A stretch of 64,000 bases of DNA from NCBI GenBank assembly GCA_002007465.1, contig LNAC01000684.1, forward strand, positions 141,868-205,867. Reading direction: 5' to 3'. The stretch comes from Ailurus styani. Taxonomy: Eukaryota > Chordata > Mammalia > Carnivora > Ailuridae. A model generated the notes under the pieces. That model had not been told where the DNA came from, did not search any database, and was given only the letters and a program-made list of their open reading frames with translations. Position 1 is the stretch's first letter. Each line of letters opens with the position of its first letter. A program made the position numbers and the translations under genes. This document shows, piece after piece, positions 13,513-28,900 of the stretch.

Positions 13513-13945
13513 AAATATTTTAATTTATTTTTTTATTCTTTGCCCCAGGGGTACAGGTCTGTGAATCATCAGGCTTACACCTTTCACAGCACTCACCATA
13601 GCACAAACCCTCCCCAATGTCCATAACCCATCCACCCTATCCCTACCCTCCCACCCCCCAGTAACCCTCAGTTTTTTTTTTAATTTTATTTTTATTCTTT
13701 GCCCAAGGGGTACAGGTCTGTGAATCATCAGGCTTACATCTTTCACAGCATTCACCAAAGCACAAACCCTCCCCAATGTCCATCACCCATCCACCCTATC
13801 CCTACCCTCCCACCCCCCAGCAACCCTCAGTTTGTTTTGTGAGATTAAGAGTCTCTCATGGTTTGTCTCCTTCCCCATCCCATCTTGTTTCATTATTTTT
13901 CCCTCCCTATCCCCCACGACCCCCCACCCTGACTCTCATCTTATC
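13513..13945 (-). mobile_element. LINE-1 3' end with 159-bp internal tandem duplication
   Basis: On the minus strand this reads the same L1 3' UTR as at 3907-4313. Segments about 13513-13671 and 13672-13830 repeat with a 159-bp period (GGGTACAGGTCTGTGAATCA at 13549 and 13708) and a few mismatches. The junction has a T-rich block that is the L1 A tail on the other strand. Confidence 0.9.
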
Positions 13946-16685
13946 TATTTTTAGTTACCATTTTATTCTATTTTTGTGTGCTTTATATGCAGGTGATACA
14001 TCTTTCCTTCTTAGGATGATCAGTGACCTAACACCACAACTGAAACTCTAGGCTTCCTGACACTGGGGGTTTAGGGACCTTGTTTGAGAAATATATGGGG
14101 CACAGAGGACCAAACTGAATGCTTGGTGTCAATGCATTAATATTTCTTTCCCCAGGAGAATATCAATAAACACAGAAACTTCAATCCATGGCTAGATTAG
14201 TGCCTTACTGAGGAAGAACTTACGAATGTTGGTGATTATTATTTTACTTGAATTTTATCTACAACCTTACATCATTTTAATTGATTCTGGCAGGTTAATC
14301 CAAACTTTCCAAACTGTGCGATTTTGTAGCAGAAATTTAAGCAGGATCTATGTTCTCCATTTGATTAAACATTCCTTCTATGATAATTAGCCTTGTCCCT
14401 TCTTTCAATAGGACCCCAAATTGCTTTCAGTTTTATAAACTGCTCAAATGCCTATTTATATAAGGTATTGAGTTTATAAGGGTGGCTGGCACACTTCTTC
14501 ACTGTCTCCAAGTAGTGAGTTTTTCATGTGTTTCTGGGGGAGATAAGCTGATTGTCACACCCGTTTTTCTCACATCACTCTTGTGATGCACACCAGCACA
14601 CGCGGGGCTCTCTGCCTCCTTCCTGGGGGAACGGCTAGACCCAAGGCAGGGTCTTTCACCATCAATGGCATCTCCACACACCATCGGCATGGCATACAAA
14701 AGCAGAGACTAACTGACTGACAAATTAGACTTTAGGTCTCAGGGTCAAGCTTTGAGCGAGAATCCCATGATTCCTAAAAGTGGAAGATTAATTAAAAATT
14801 GATCCAAAGTCACCGGTCAGTCAGGTGTGGGAGCCTTCCCCTCTTCATGGATTTCTGTACATTCTTCTGAAAAATGCAGGTGTCAAAATCTATGTTGCTA
14901 ATCAATTCTGTCTTTAAATAATGATCCCAGTGACCTTTGTGTCGTTGCTTAGCAGTGCAAAAGAACGTGCCACCTCCACTCTGAAGGAGTGCAGATCAAA
15001 TAGTCAAATATCTAGTGTCGGGAACCAACCCCCTGTGTGTCAAGCTAGCTGTTTGCCCACATCACTTGACTTCTTCTGTCTTAGCTCTGTGCAGTCTGAT
15101 CACGATTGGAATTTTGTACAAGAGTTCAGTTCAGAGGTTAGGTCAGGTGCCCAAAGTCCCCTGGGCAGCAAGTGACAGCCAGCATCTAGACACGGCTCTT
15201 TGTCTATTGCCTTTTTAAAAACAAATTTACAGCCACCTTCACTTAGGACCTAGCTTTGTAGATCTCTCCATTAATGTGTGACTTTCTAACGGCGTTTCAT
15301 TTTGCCCTAAGATTTCCCATGATTTTCCCATTTCCCTAAGATAATCCCAACTGGATTAAATAATCCAGTTCCTTTGAGCAGAATTGGTTGATACCTGCAC
15401 ATTCCTGGGGAAAAATTACCTGTGTGTTCTGGACAGGCTAAAGCTAATGAGGCTAATTTGTGTGCCCCCCCCACCCAGTGAAGCAAGAAGGACTACAGAG
15501 ATGGTGAGAAGTGGGCAAGGTAGAGAGATCGGACCAGTTGGGGGAATAAGGCTGGTCCTGCAGAGGTGATGGCTGAGAGTAAGACGGGACACAGTATGCT
15601 GTGGGTGTCAGAGAAGCTTTGTGAGGGGACAGAACGGCTAAAGAAAGAGTCTATCTAGGCCTCAGAGCCGGAGTCCCCTGCCTTGCTTCACTGGATGGGT
15701 ACGGGTGGAACCAATGTATTTGATGTTCCACACAGACATGGAGGGTGCATAAGCATCAGACTTGCCAATGGGAGGTCATAAGAATGGCTAACACGTCCCC
15801 CACTACACTCTGCCCAGCTTCCTGGGAGCAGAGTCCTGGAAAGAAGACAAAAGTTGTAGAGCCCAAATCTGCACTGAATTTGGGGGCACTGGTGTCTCAT
15901 CCCTACCCTCTCGGTGGGACAGTTCTGTGCTCTGATTTGGAGAGCCCCACATGGGCATCATTTGACATAGTTGCTCCTTCCTTACTTAAGGTGGAGATGG
16001 CTTTTTCTCACTATTGCTATATTTATCAGAATTTTAACTATTTTTTAAACAGGCTCAGATATAGCACCTCAGAGTTTCCCTTAAAATAACACAAAAAGCC
16101 CCACCAAAAAACCCCACTTGCCATAGAGTCTTTGAAGGTTTGGGGAAGAGTCACACAACCAAGTCTACATTTGTTTGGAACAGCAAGAATTAATGGCCTT
16201 TGGCCTGAACCAAAGTGAGCTGTAATTTAAAATTTTACTAAAACATTATGAATTCCTCTAATTTTAAAAAAATTAATATGAAGCTCTCAAAGTAAAGATT
16301 TATTCTAAAGTGATTCTAAAACTGGCATGAGTTAGACCGTTACGTAATCTTCCGGAGAAGGATGGAAATCATCTCAGCCTACACTACGATGTGACGAGTC
16401 ACGGAAATTGTTCAGATGGGGTACAAAACAGGTGTGACGTGTGTTACAGCTCTGGGATGAAAGGCATTTTTGTTTAAAGAATACTCAGCCAACATTTTTT
16501 TAAAAAGAAGACAAATTCTAGGGGAGAGAAATGATGGATGCAGTGAACAAAGGTGACCCAAGAAGTCGACGGTCTGAATTGCACTGGAATACTTGGGGAG
16601 GGTGGCAGGCGGCTTGCCCAGAGCAGAGTCAAGGGCAGGCCCGTGGAGGAACATCGGGCTCTGGGACCCAGCCCTCCCAACCCTA

Positions 16686-17117
<432 letters not shown>

Positions 17118-17879
17118 TTAAGTGTTAGAACCCAACGCCGACAGCCAGGGCCCAGCAGCCCCCAGCGGCCAGTCAAGCGTGCCCCCCACCACAGACCCAG
17201 GGAGCTTGGGACTGCACGTTGCTCCATCTGTGGGTGCATTTCTAATTGCTCATCAAGAAAGTTCTGCAAGGTGAGTTTTGTTTTTGATTAAAAAGCAAAC
17301 AAACTCTGGTCTGGTGGTTATGTATTTTTAAGTACCTAACTTCTCAGGTGTTTGAACTGCACACTGCTCCTCTTCCCTGGAGTGAACCCCCCTCCCCAGT
17401 CTCCCTGCTGAAGACACTCTGATGTGTCAGAAATGTGGCCTTAGCTAAAAAGGCTTCATTCTCTGGAGTGGGATCAGCTCATCGCATTCAGAGGTGGAAT
17501 GTTATGCTCTCTCACCTTAGACCTATTAGGGCAATTTGAGAAAACTTACAATGATGTGTTAAAGACTTCCATGGGTGTCCTGGATTTTGCACGGAGTCAC
17601 CTCCAGAGCACCTGGAGCAGGCCAGAGAGGACTGGCCCTGCCTGCGAGCCTGTGTGCCCAGCTACTAAGAGGACAGGCGGGGACCAGGCTCGCCGGGTGT
17701 CTGGCCATCACGAAGGCCACCTGTGCATACAGTTAGCAAGCTGTAGGGCTGTCTGCCAGCTTCTCTCCCTCTCACCTTGGCAAAGACAACACTATCCCCT
17801 ACATGCTCACTTATGGGTCAGCATTGTTTTGGGTTCAAATGCTAACTCATTTACCCAGCTCACCAATCCTAGGATCTCC

Positions 17880-17945
17880 ACCACCCATTCATGTTACAGG
17901 TAGGGAAACCGAGGCAGGGGGCAGGTCAGTACCTTGCCTTAGGTC
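17880..17945 (+). repeat. MIR-like core
   Basis: TACAGGTAGGGAAACCGAGG and ACCTTGCCTTAGGTCATG match the MIR region that reads dividing-cell-like 'cagatgaggaaactgaggc...cttgcccaaggtca'. Diverged. Confidence 0.55.
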
Positions 17946-18838
17946 ATGGTGCCTAACACAGTGGCCGAGAACATGGGTCGCAGAGCCGCAGTGCATGGCC
18001 TCATGTCCACAGACCATGGTCTCAGCGCCCTGCTGTGGTCGCTGGTGGGAATGTCACACTGGCCAGATGAATGAGCTTTCTCTTCCTGTCCTCTGTCTTT
18101 CTGTCCTCCTGTCCTTCTGTCACACCGCACAGAAGCCTGCCTATTAATTAACAGCCACCTCTTTTTGTGTGAGTGACGACTCTAGAATGCCTTTTTGTCT
18201 TTTTGGCTTCTGTCAGAGATGGACATAGGTGAAAAACTGAATCTCAAATAGAGCCTGGAGTGGTCCAGGCTTGTCATGTACCTTTCGGGACCCTGTGTGG
18301 GGTGAGGGCTGCGGGGAAAGGGGCATGGGAGGGACAGTGGGTCACAGACACAGCTGCAGGCCTGAGTGTGAGCCCAAGGCCCGTCACCCCCTTGAGCAGA
18401 TGGTGGGCCGGGCCTGCGACCGGACGCTGCGGTGGGGGAAGCGGGCGAGGAAGGCAGTCCCCAGAAGGCACCTTTGGCCTGGCGTCTTGTGGGGAGGCCA
18501 GCAGGGTGAAGGCTATTCAGGACCACAATCTGGACGCCTCAAGAGATGGCTTTCGAAAGCGGAAAGATGTTCCCTCGTGTGTGGGGTCGCCGCACATTCA
18601 GGGTGGACAGCCGTTAGGCCTGACGGGTTAGGAAACCCCCCCCCCAGAAGGCAGGGTCCGCTGGTGACCAGGACACCTTGTGTTATATCATCCACTTAAG
18701 GTGTTCATTTTCCTGAACAGATCTGATACGGGTCGAGTGGATGAGGGTAAAAGAACCTCAGATGCTAGTGGGAAAAAAATTAAGTACAGATCTCATCAAG
18801 ATCTTTTCAGATTTAGGAACTTCCACACTGTGCCAAAG

Positions 18839-18893
<55 letters not shown>
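18839..18893. repeat. (CT)n(CA)n compound microsatellite
   Basis: About 19 CT units followed by about 8 CA units. No SINE body is attached. Confidence 0.95.
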
Positions 18894-20159
18894 CCAGGGA
18901 AAACAGGGCTCCACAGAGCTGCATGCCAGCAGCTAGTTATGAGACCTTGTCTACATCTTTTGACCTCTGGGGACTTTGGGTTTTTGCCTTTGTTTTAAGT
19001 TTTTATCTTTAAGAAGGGCCCCAGGGTCTCTCCCGGCTGGAGAGGGCGGGCTGCAGACTTTTGCTGCGGGAGAAGGTGGTGCTGAGGCATCAGGGCCGCT
19101 CCTGGGTGAGACCCCGTGATGGGGGGAGGACGGCTTCAAGGGACAAGGTGAAGTGGATCCTCCCCACCTTCTTAAAGAAAGAATCAATTAAAGCAGAACA
19201 ACTTCATCTACTCACGAAGCACATCATGGATTAGAATTAACACTTGGATGTCTACTCTTCTGGGGTTCATATTGCTTGGATGAACTGATTTGTTCATGAA
19301 CCAGGAATGTGACTGCAGTTAGATCCCCATTCACGATTACCCGCCCCCCAGGGGTTCCTAACACGATCCAGGCGGCACATTGGGCATTTTACTGACTGGC
19401 AGATACTTGATGCTTAGCAGATGCGGAGAAAATAGAAAAGAAAATGATAACAAAAAGTCCAGTCAAAACAGCATGCTTCATTTGCCATTTTTTCGAGTTT
19501 TTGTTCTTTTTTTATGGTTTAAGCAGGATTTCTATCATCTACTTTTGACAGACTCCATGGGGTTATTAAAAAAAAAAACAACAACAACCCAGGAACTAAA
19601 GGATAATGTTCTGTTGAAATCATGATTAAAATAATATGAAATGAATATATAAAATAAATTTAGACGTATTATTTATACTATAAAAATTTTTAACTTTCTG
19701 TTTTAAAACATGTTGTTTTATGTATTCCTACCCTCCCTCCTACTCAAAGAGTCTCAAGGCAAAAAGCAGGGGTGGAAATGACATTCCTAAAGGGCTGCCA
19801 ACCATGCCGTCACCGCAGTGAACATCCGGTCGGGATGACATGCTGTCTCGCTTCCGAAACACCGTGTTGTCTTGGTGAAACACAGAAGAAATGACAGAGT
19901 TCAGACACAGATGGAGATGTGACTTCAACGTGTACAGTTTTTCTAGCAACTGCAGATGAATGGCCTTGTCCAGTCTTGAAAAGTATCGAACTTTGAGATT
20001 ATGATAAAACACTGAGAGGTTCCACCAACACACTGACGGTCAGCCTCTCCTGTCGCACGTATTCACCACTTTGACCTGAGCCCATTAACAACTGAACGCT
20101 CTCCTATATACGTGTTTGAGGCAACTGCTAACTGCAGCGGTAGGAACGATCTGTGTCTT

Positions 20160-20805
20160 CCAGTCTGTGAGGGTGTGTGCCTGTCCGCGTGTGTCTGTGT
20201 GAGAGAATGTATGTGTGGGTGTTGTGTGTGAGTCTGTGAGTGTACATGCCCGTGCGTGTCTATGAATGGAAGTAGATGAACGTGTGAGCATTGTGAGTGT
20301 GTGAGTGTCTGAGTGTGAAGAGACGTATGTGTGGGGGTTGTGTGTGAGTCTATGAGTGGGTGTGCCTGTGAGTGTGTGTCTCTCTGAGAGGATGTTTGTG
20401 TGAGTGTGAGTCTGTGAGTGTGTGTGCCTGTGAGGGTTTGTGAATGTAAGTAGATGAATGTGTGAGGGTTGTGAGTCTGTGAGTGTCTGAGTGTGAACAG
20501 GTGTATGTGTGAGGGTTGTGTGTTCCTTTGAGTAAGTACCTGTGTGAGTGGATGTATGTGTGAAGGCTGTGTGTGAATCTGGGTATGTGTGTCTGTGAGT
20601 GTGAGTGGATATATGTGTGGGATTGTGTGAGTCTGTGAGTGTACCTGTGAGTGTGTACCTGTGAGTGTGAGCCGGTGTATGTGTGAGGGTGTGTGTGAGT
20701 CTGTGTGAGCAGATATATGTGTGAGGGTTGTGTGTGAGTATGTGTCTGTGAGTGTGTGTGTCGGGTTGTGTGTGTGTGAGTGTGAGAGTGTGTGTGTGGC
20801 GTTTT
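20160..20805. repeat. GT-rich degenerate satellite, about 640 bp
   Basis: A long run of variants of GTGTGAGTCTGTGAGTGTGT, with loosely repeated segments of about 40-60 bp that contain GTGTGAGGGTTGTGTGTGAG. The G/T strand is the plus strand. Confidence 0.92.
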
Positions 20806-22815
20806 CTCGAGGTTCGCGGGTCCAGTCCTTTACACAGTCACCCGTTTTCCGTCTGTGGGAACCTCAGGGCAGCAGCCTGAGGAGTTTCCGTGGAAGGATC
20901 CAGAGATCCCATGGAATTACCTGCTAATTCATACGTGTCACTTCTTTTAAGTAGCAGGTGAGGAGAGAATGCTCACAGCAGGTTTATGTCTCTACGGTTT
21001 CCTTCTCGTCTTTCGGAGATTAAGTGGAGCGCTCCTCATTAGACACTGAGCACACCACTTTGTCCTTAATACAGTGAGCGAACGCATCTTTAGGAACTGC
21101 AGGCATTTCCAAGCAGTCTTTATTTAAGGACTTTCATGCTTTGGAACATTCAAGTTTTTAAAGCTTCAGAAGCATCAAGCCGGAAGAACCGACTTAAGCA
21201 CACTAGTCTTCGTGGGGCTAAGGTGTTGACAGGCGGTATGAACCACAGGAGCGATGAGTGAGAGCGCGGGTGACACGGACGGGGAGCCACCCCTGGATCC
21301 TGGAAGTACGTCCAACAGGAGCAACGACAGAACTGCCTCGGTGTCACCCCGCCTCTAGGTGAGTGTGTTACAGTAGTTAGTCCGTCCCACTCAAGACGAG
21401 GATGAGAACGAGTATCCATGATGATGTTGTGCGGCAGCGTTTCAGTAAGACGGACACTTTTACAAACCGTCATTGCTCTACACTGTACGTTATGGGGTTT
21501 TTGAAAGCTTCTTGGAGGCACGAGAGGGTGAAGTTGCTGAAGAATCATCTATGTGGATCTGTCGGTCTCTGGAGCTGGCTGAGCGTGACTGGGCTTGTGG
21601 TTCTATGTTCGCCGGATTCTCCCTGGCTCACTGGTTTCGAACATCCAATGTGGGAGACTCTGCCTCCCATGAGCCCAGCCCGGAGTAGATGCCCAACTAA
21701 CACGTCTGCCTCGGATCGAGCAGGTGAATCTCTTCTGTACTCAACAGCAGGAGCAACGGGCTCTGGTCCTCAGCCCTGAGAAGGTCTGGTGTAGACATAA
21801 ATATCTAAGCCTCCCCGAACTGCCCTTTCCTGAGCAAATGAAGCTTATTCAGCCAAGTGTCTTTGTTCCTTTATTCCGGCACCAATATTCGAGTCCCCTG
21901 CAGTCTCCCTGGGGTGGGGACAGGTGGCCTCAACAGGGGTGGGCTTGATCTGGGGGCACTGGCGTATTTGCCCAAACTCAGAGGTGAGCATGCACGAGGA
22001 GTCCACATGCAGTCAGAGGGGCTGAAAGAAGCCCCAGGCAAGGGGAGAGGCATTGTCCCTGGGGCAGGGGTGCCGGCGGCAGCTGGGGAGGAGAGAGGGG
22101 GAGGGTGCGGGTGTGGGCCACACGGGTCTGGGGTGCAGGCAGTGAGCAGACCGTAGCAGCTCCCCTGTGAAGGCTGCAGGGCGGTGCGTGCCCATCCTGC
22201 TGGCGGAGCAGGGTCCAGGCTGGCTCAGCAGCCCCCACTGCACGAAATCACCACCACACTGAGACGCATTCTCCCCAAGAAACTTCTGGCCCCAATCTCG
22301 CCGCTGCCTGAGGGGGTCACACTCTCATTCAGTCTTAGCCAAACACACGGACAGATTTTGTCCTATGCCTTGAAAGAAAAACACGCACACCCACAGAGAA
22401 ACAAGAAGAATGAAGGAAGAGAAACAGGAGCAGGGGAAGGAGTCGGACGATAACACAGGAGACAAAATGGAGGGTTTTGGATGGAATGGCCCCTCACGAG
22501 GACTAACAATATTCCTGGTCAAGTGTTCTGGCATTCTTCCTGAACCCTCTCGTGGGTCAACGGCAGGGACTCAGGAGGTTTCCCTGCTGAGATTTAACGA
22601 AATTGGAAGAGGTCAATCTTTTAGGATACACATCACATAGAACTTTCTAGAATCAGATCAATGTTCTGGTGCTGCCTGCAGAGGCTTGGCATAGATACTC
22701 ATCTAGGAAAGCACATCCATGCCTACATTTCCCAAGGGCCACCCCTTCCCATACCTCAAACTGCTTTTTGAGGCTACGTGAGGTCTCAAGCAGCTGTACC
22801 ACCTGTGAACACTCA

Positions 22816-25341
<2,526 letters not shown>

Positions 25342-25737
25342 CTAGAGTGGCTCTGCCCGGTTGTCCGAGGCACCGGGAAGCAGAAATGATTTTTTACAGC
25401 AAAATCCCTGCCCTTGTGGAGCTCCCACTCTCATCGAATGTTCCAGGGTAAAGGTGCTTCCACTTGAAAGCTGCATGTGAAAGGAGTCCACCAGCGACGG
25501 GAAGGCACATGAAGGCAGGATTTTGGAATCACTTTGGGGTGATTTAAACCAGGCAGGGGTGAGGCTATCGGTAGCTGCTCTCTGCTGTTGACAGAGGGTG
25601 TGCTGTGTCGAAGACAGAACACATTGGCCAATATTGTGGATTTTTAAAAGAAACGAAACTCTTTTCAAGTATGTTATGAGAACAACACAGCAGTGATGTT
25701 CTCAATAAAGGTTTTGTAGACTTTCAGGTAGTCAGGA

Positions 25738-26262
25738 GATGTGTATGTGTGCAAGTGTATATGTATGAATGTGTTATGTTTGTGTGTGCATGTGTGAGAA
25801 TATGTGTGTGTACATATGTGAGTGTGTGCATGTACGCGTGTGAACAAGTGTGCATGTGCAAGTACGTGTGTGCAAATGTGTGTGCATTTGCGTTATGTCT
25901 GCGTGTGCATGTGTGAGAGTACATGTGTACACACATGTATGTATACACATGTGAGTGTGTGAGTGTGTAAACAAGTGTGCATGTGCGTTATGTCTGTGTG
26001 CATGTACAAATACAAGTGTGTATGTATGTGAGTGTGTGTGCAGATGTGCATGTGTATTTGTGTTCTGTCTGTATGTGCAGTGGGAGAATACACACGTGTT
26101 ACGCCTTTGTGCATGAGTGCAAGGACATGTGTGTTTGTGAGTGTGTGCAAGTGTGTATGTGTATTTGTGGTATGCCTGTGTGCATGTGTATTTTTTGGGG
26201 GGGTGCAAGTGTGTATGTGTATTTGTGTTGTGTGTAAGTCCATGAGTGTATGTACGTGTGTG
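25738..26262. repeat. GT-rich degenerate satellite, about 520 bp
   Basis: Variants of GTGTGCATGTGCGTTATGTC alternate with pure TG stretches. The G/T strand is again the plus strand. Long open frames on both strands here (Cys/Val-rich or His/Thr-rich) are repeat artefacts. Confidence 0.9.
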
Positions 26263-27383
26263 TGTCTGTATTTCACTACAAACCATGGATTTAGATTTCT
26301 CAGAACCATGAAAGGCTTTCTCTGTCCCCAAAGTGCTGACAGGCCCGTTGGAGAGAGGGAGTAAACACTTAGGAAACCACAGAGAAGCTCAGCTGTCTAA
26401 GCGTCGGGCACTGGGTCGCGAAGGCTGGTGGGCATCCAGAAAGTGGCAAACTCAGAGAGGTTGTAAGAGGCCAGCCCCCGTGGGCTTGGAAGGATGGTCA
26501 GGGTCTGGCATTCAGAGGGGAGGAGGGGGCGCGTGGTGTATGAACTGCCTAATATGCCCCCCTCCCAGTGGAATCAGATGGCAGTGAAATCACATTTTTA
26601 AAAGCAAGTTTCCTCAGTTTTGGTTTTCTTGGATTGCAACTGCTTGGCTCAACAACCAGTCAGATTGCATGCATGTACACAGTTCCAATGGGAATCAAGA
26701 GAACAGTCATCTAAATCATGACTTTTTAGTGAGGTTGGCAGTGTTGGACCCTGACATGAGAGCTCGCCCTTTTTCACGAGCAAATCTCTCTGCAATCTTG
26801 TTTTTCCAGTGATGAGCTATGACTTTTTACTTGGTTTGAAATCAGATCTAAAGATTTTAGATTTCGAGGATTTGATTCCATGGAAATTGTCTTACCACAA
26901 CCACTGAATTTGCATTTATGTCATTTAATGAATTAATAAAATTTATTTCCCTGCAAGAGTCAAATTTAAAACAGGTTATTTTTTCTTATTTCACATAGCT
27001 TTTAAATGTTAAATATGGTGAAACAAATATAAATGTTATATATATTTTAAGATTGGTTTATGCCCATTAAATATTCTAATTTTTCAACTGGCTCCCTGTG
27101 TAGGCTTAAGACTTTCTCAGATATGAAGTCAAGATCACAGTAGGGTGGTTATGGCCTCAGGTCAAGAAGCAAGTGAAGAGAGTAGAGGCAAATGCCCTTC
27201 AAAAAATGGTTACATCGAGGGGCAACCAATTTAGCTAAATCTTCCAAAAGCAAGTGGATCTGCTTGTTGACTTTTAGCTTCTTGGATTTATGATATGGTT
27301 ACACAGGTAGGGTGGGGCCTTTTTTCCCTCCCATAGATGAAAGTACGTTCTAACTAGCCTAATTTATGTTAGGCATTATAAAA

Positions 27384-27577
27384 GATTCTATTTATTTATT
27401 TGAGAGAGAAAGAGCATGAGAGAGGGAGAGAGCATGAGCAATGGGAGGGGCAGAGTGTGAGGGGGAAGCAGGCTCCCTGCTGAACAAGGAGCTTGATGTG
27501 GGACTCGATCCCAGGACTCTGAGGTCATGACCTGAGCCAAGGTAGACACTTGACTGACTGAGCCACCCAGGGACCGT
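27384..27577 (-). mobile_element. CAN-SINE, minus orientation
   Basis: The tail complement TTCTATTTATTTATTTGAGA is followed by GAGAGAGCATGAGC, the body and GGTCATGACCTGAGCC. It ends at the head complement TGACTGAGCCACCCAGG. Confidence 0.92.
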
Positions 27578-27805
27578 ATGATAGCCATTTTTAATCAAAG
27601 AAACATTTAACAAATCACATGAAGAGGAAGTATTATTTTCATAAATACAAGCCAAAATTCTAACTACGTCAGGCAAAGTTTATGTTTGATTATTACTTTG
27701 TAGGCTTGATAGTCAGATTTCCCCTTAGGGATGTGTTTACATTAAAGAAATCCTTGAGAACATATTGAAAATTCAGATATCTTTTTAAAAGTCAATAAAT
27801 GGCAC

Positions 27806-27893
27806 GTTATTACATGGAGCACTGGGTGTGGTGCATAAACAATGAATCTTGGATCGCTGAAAAATTAAATTAAAAAAATTAAAAAAAATGAAA
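27806..27893 (+). mobile_element. LINE-1 terminal fragment
   Basis: CATGGAGCACTGGGTGTGGT, then AAACAATGAATCTTGGATCG and an A-rich tail, match the last about 70 bp of carnivore L1 3' UTRs. Confidence 0.75.
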
Positions 27894-28111
27894 GTCCATA
27901 AACAGAGGAATTCTGTATGTTCAGACGAGAAAATTTTAAGGATTGCAGTGCAAGTTCCAAAGTGTTTTTGAAAGTGACCCCAGAGACTTTCTCTGAGTTG
28001 GCTGGATAACAAGCTGGTGGGGACGAGGCATGTGGAACAGTCTGGCAGTGGGCTTCATGTCATCCTGGGACAAATTAGTGCATAATATCCTTTACTTTAC
28101 ATATGTTTTGG

Positions 28112-28313
28112 GGGGCACCTGGGTGGCTTAGCCAGTTAAGCATCTGCCTTCAGCTCAGGTCATGATCCCAAGGTGCTGCGATCAAGCCCCACATTGGGAT
28201 CTCTGCTCAGTGGGGAGACTACTTCTCCCTCTACCTCTGACCCTCCCCTCTCCTTGTGCTCTCTCTCTCTTTCCCTCTCTCAAATGGACAAATAAAAAAA
28301 ATCTTAAAAAAAT
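28112..28313 (+). mobile_element. CAN-SINE
   Basis: Head GGGGCACCTGGGTGGCTTAG, B-box region GGTCATGATCCCAAGGTGCT, a CT-rich middle, and a tail with CAAATAAAAAAAATC variants. Confidence 0.93.
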
Positions 28314-28829
28314 CAAATAGGTTTGGATGGTGCTTTAAACATCTGTGCCTTGGAGCATGCATTTACCTGGGGTAAAGGTAGATGTATGTAAGGGAAAAAC
28401 CCTAATTGGGAAGGCAGTTTTAGAATATAATTCTCAGACCATTAAATAGCATCAAATTGTGATTCACAAAATGGGTCAAAAATAATTATTTGTTTCATGA
28501 AACTAACTGAATGAAATTAATGGTGGAGTAGGAAGAAAAGAACAAGAGGAAATCAGGTAGAGATCTTGAACATACTTTGAATCTGAGTGGCAGATACTAG
28601 AGAAGGCAAATTTCCTAAGATACCACTTCGATCATGCCCCCTTCTCCCCAAATCTCAGCAGTAACTGTTGTGAGATTCAAGCCTAGTTGTAGTCTTTCTA
28701 AGCTAATGGCCTCTGGATGTTACCTGATGACCTTGGATTCTCTCTGCCTGTTTGAACAAGCATGGAAATTCTAACTTTTTTTGTGTTTTCCCATCTCATG
28801 AAAGCCCTCTTCAGAGACCACTCTTCTTC

Positions 28830-28900
28830 CTCCTCTATCAAAGCCCTACTCATTCTCCAAAGCCCAGTCAACGTCCAGCTCATCTGCTTCCTTCGACTGC
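28830..28900 (+). repeat. L2-like fragment
   Basis: AAAGCCCTACTCATTCTCCA followed by AAGCCCAGTCAACGTCCAGC resembles the L2 3' region. Short and diverged. Confidence 0.4.

Noticed and set aside
25774..26331. 185-residue and 138-residue open frames on the minus strand rich in His and Thr
   Set aside because: They are translations of the GT/CA-rich satellite; all frames stay open because the repeat lacks stops. No start context, domain or splice logic.
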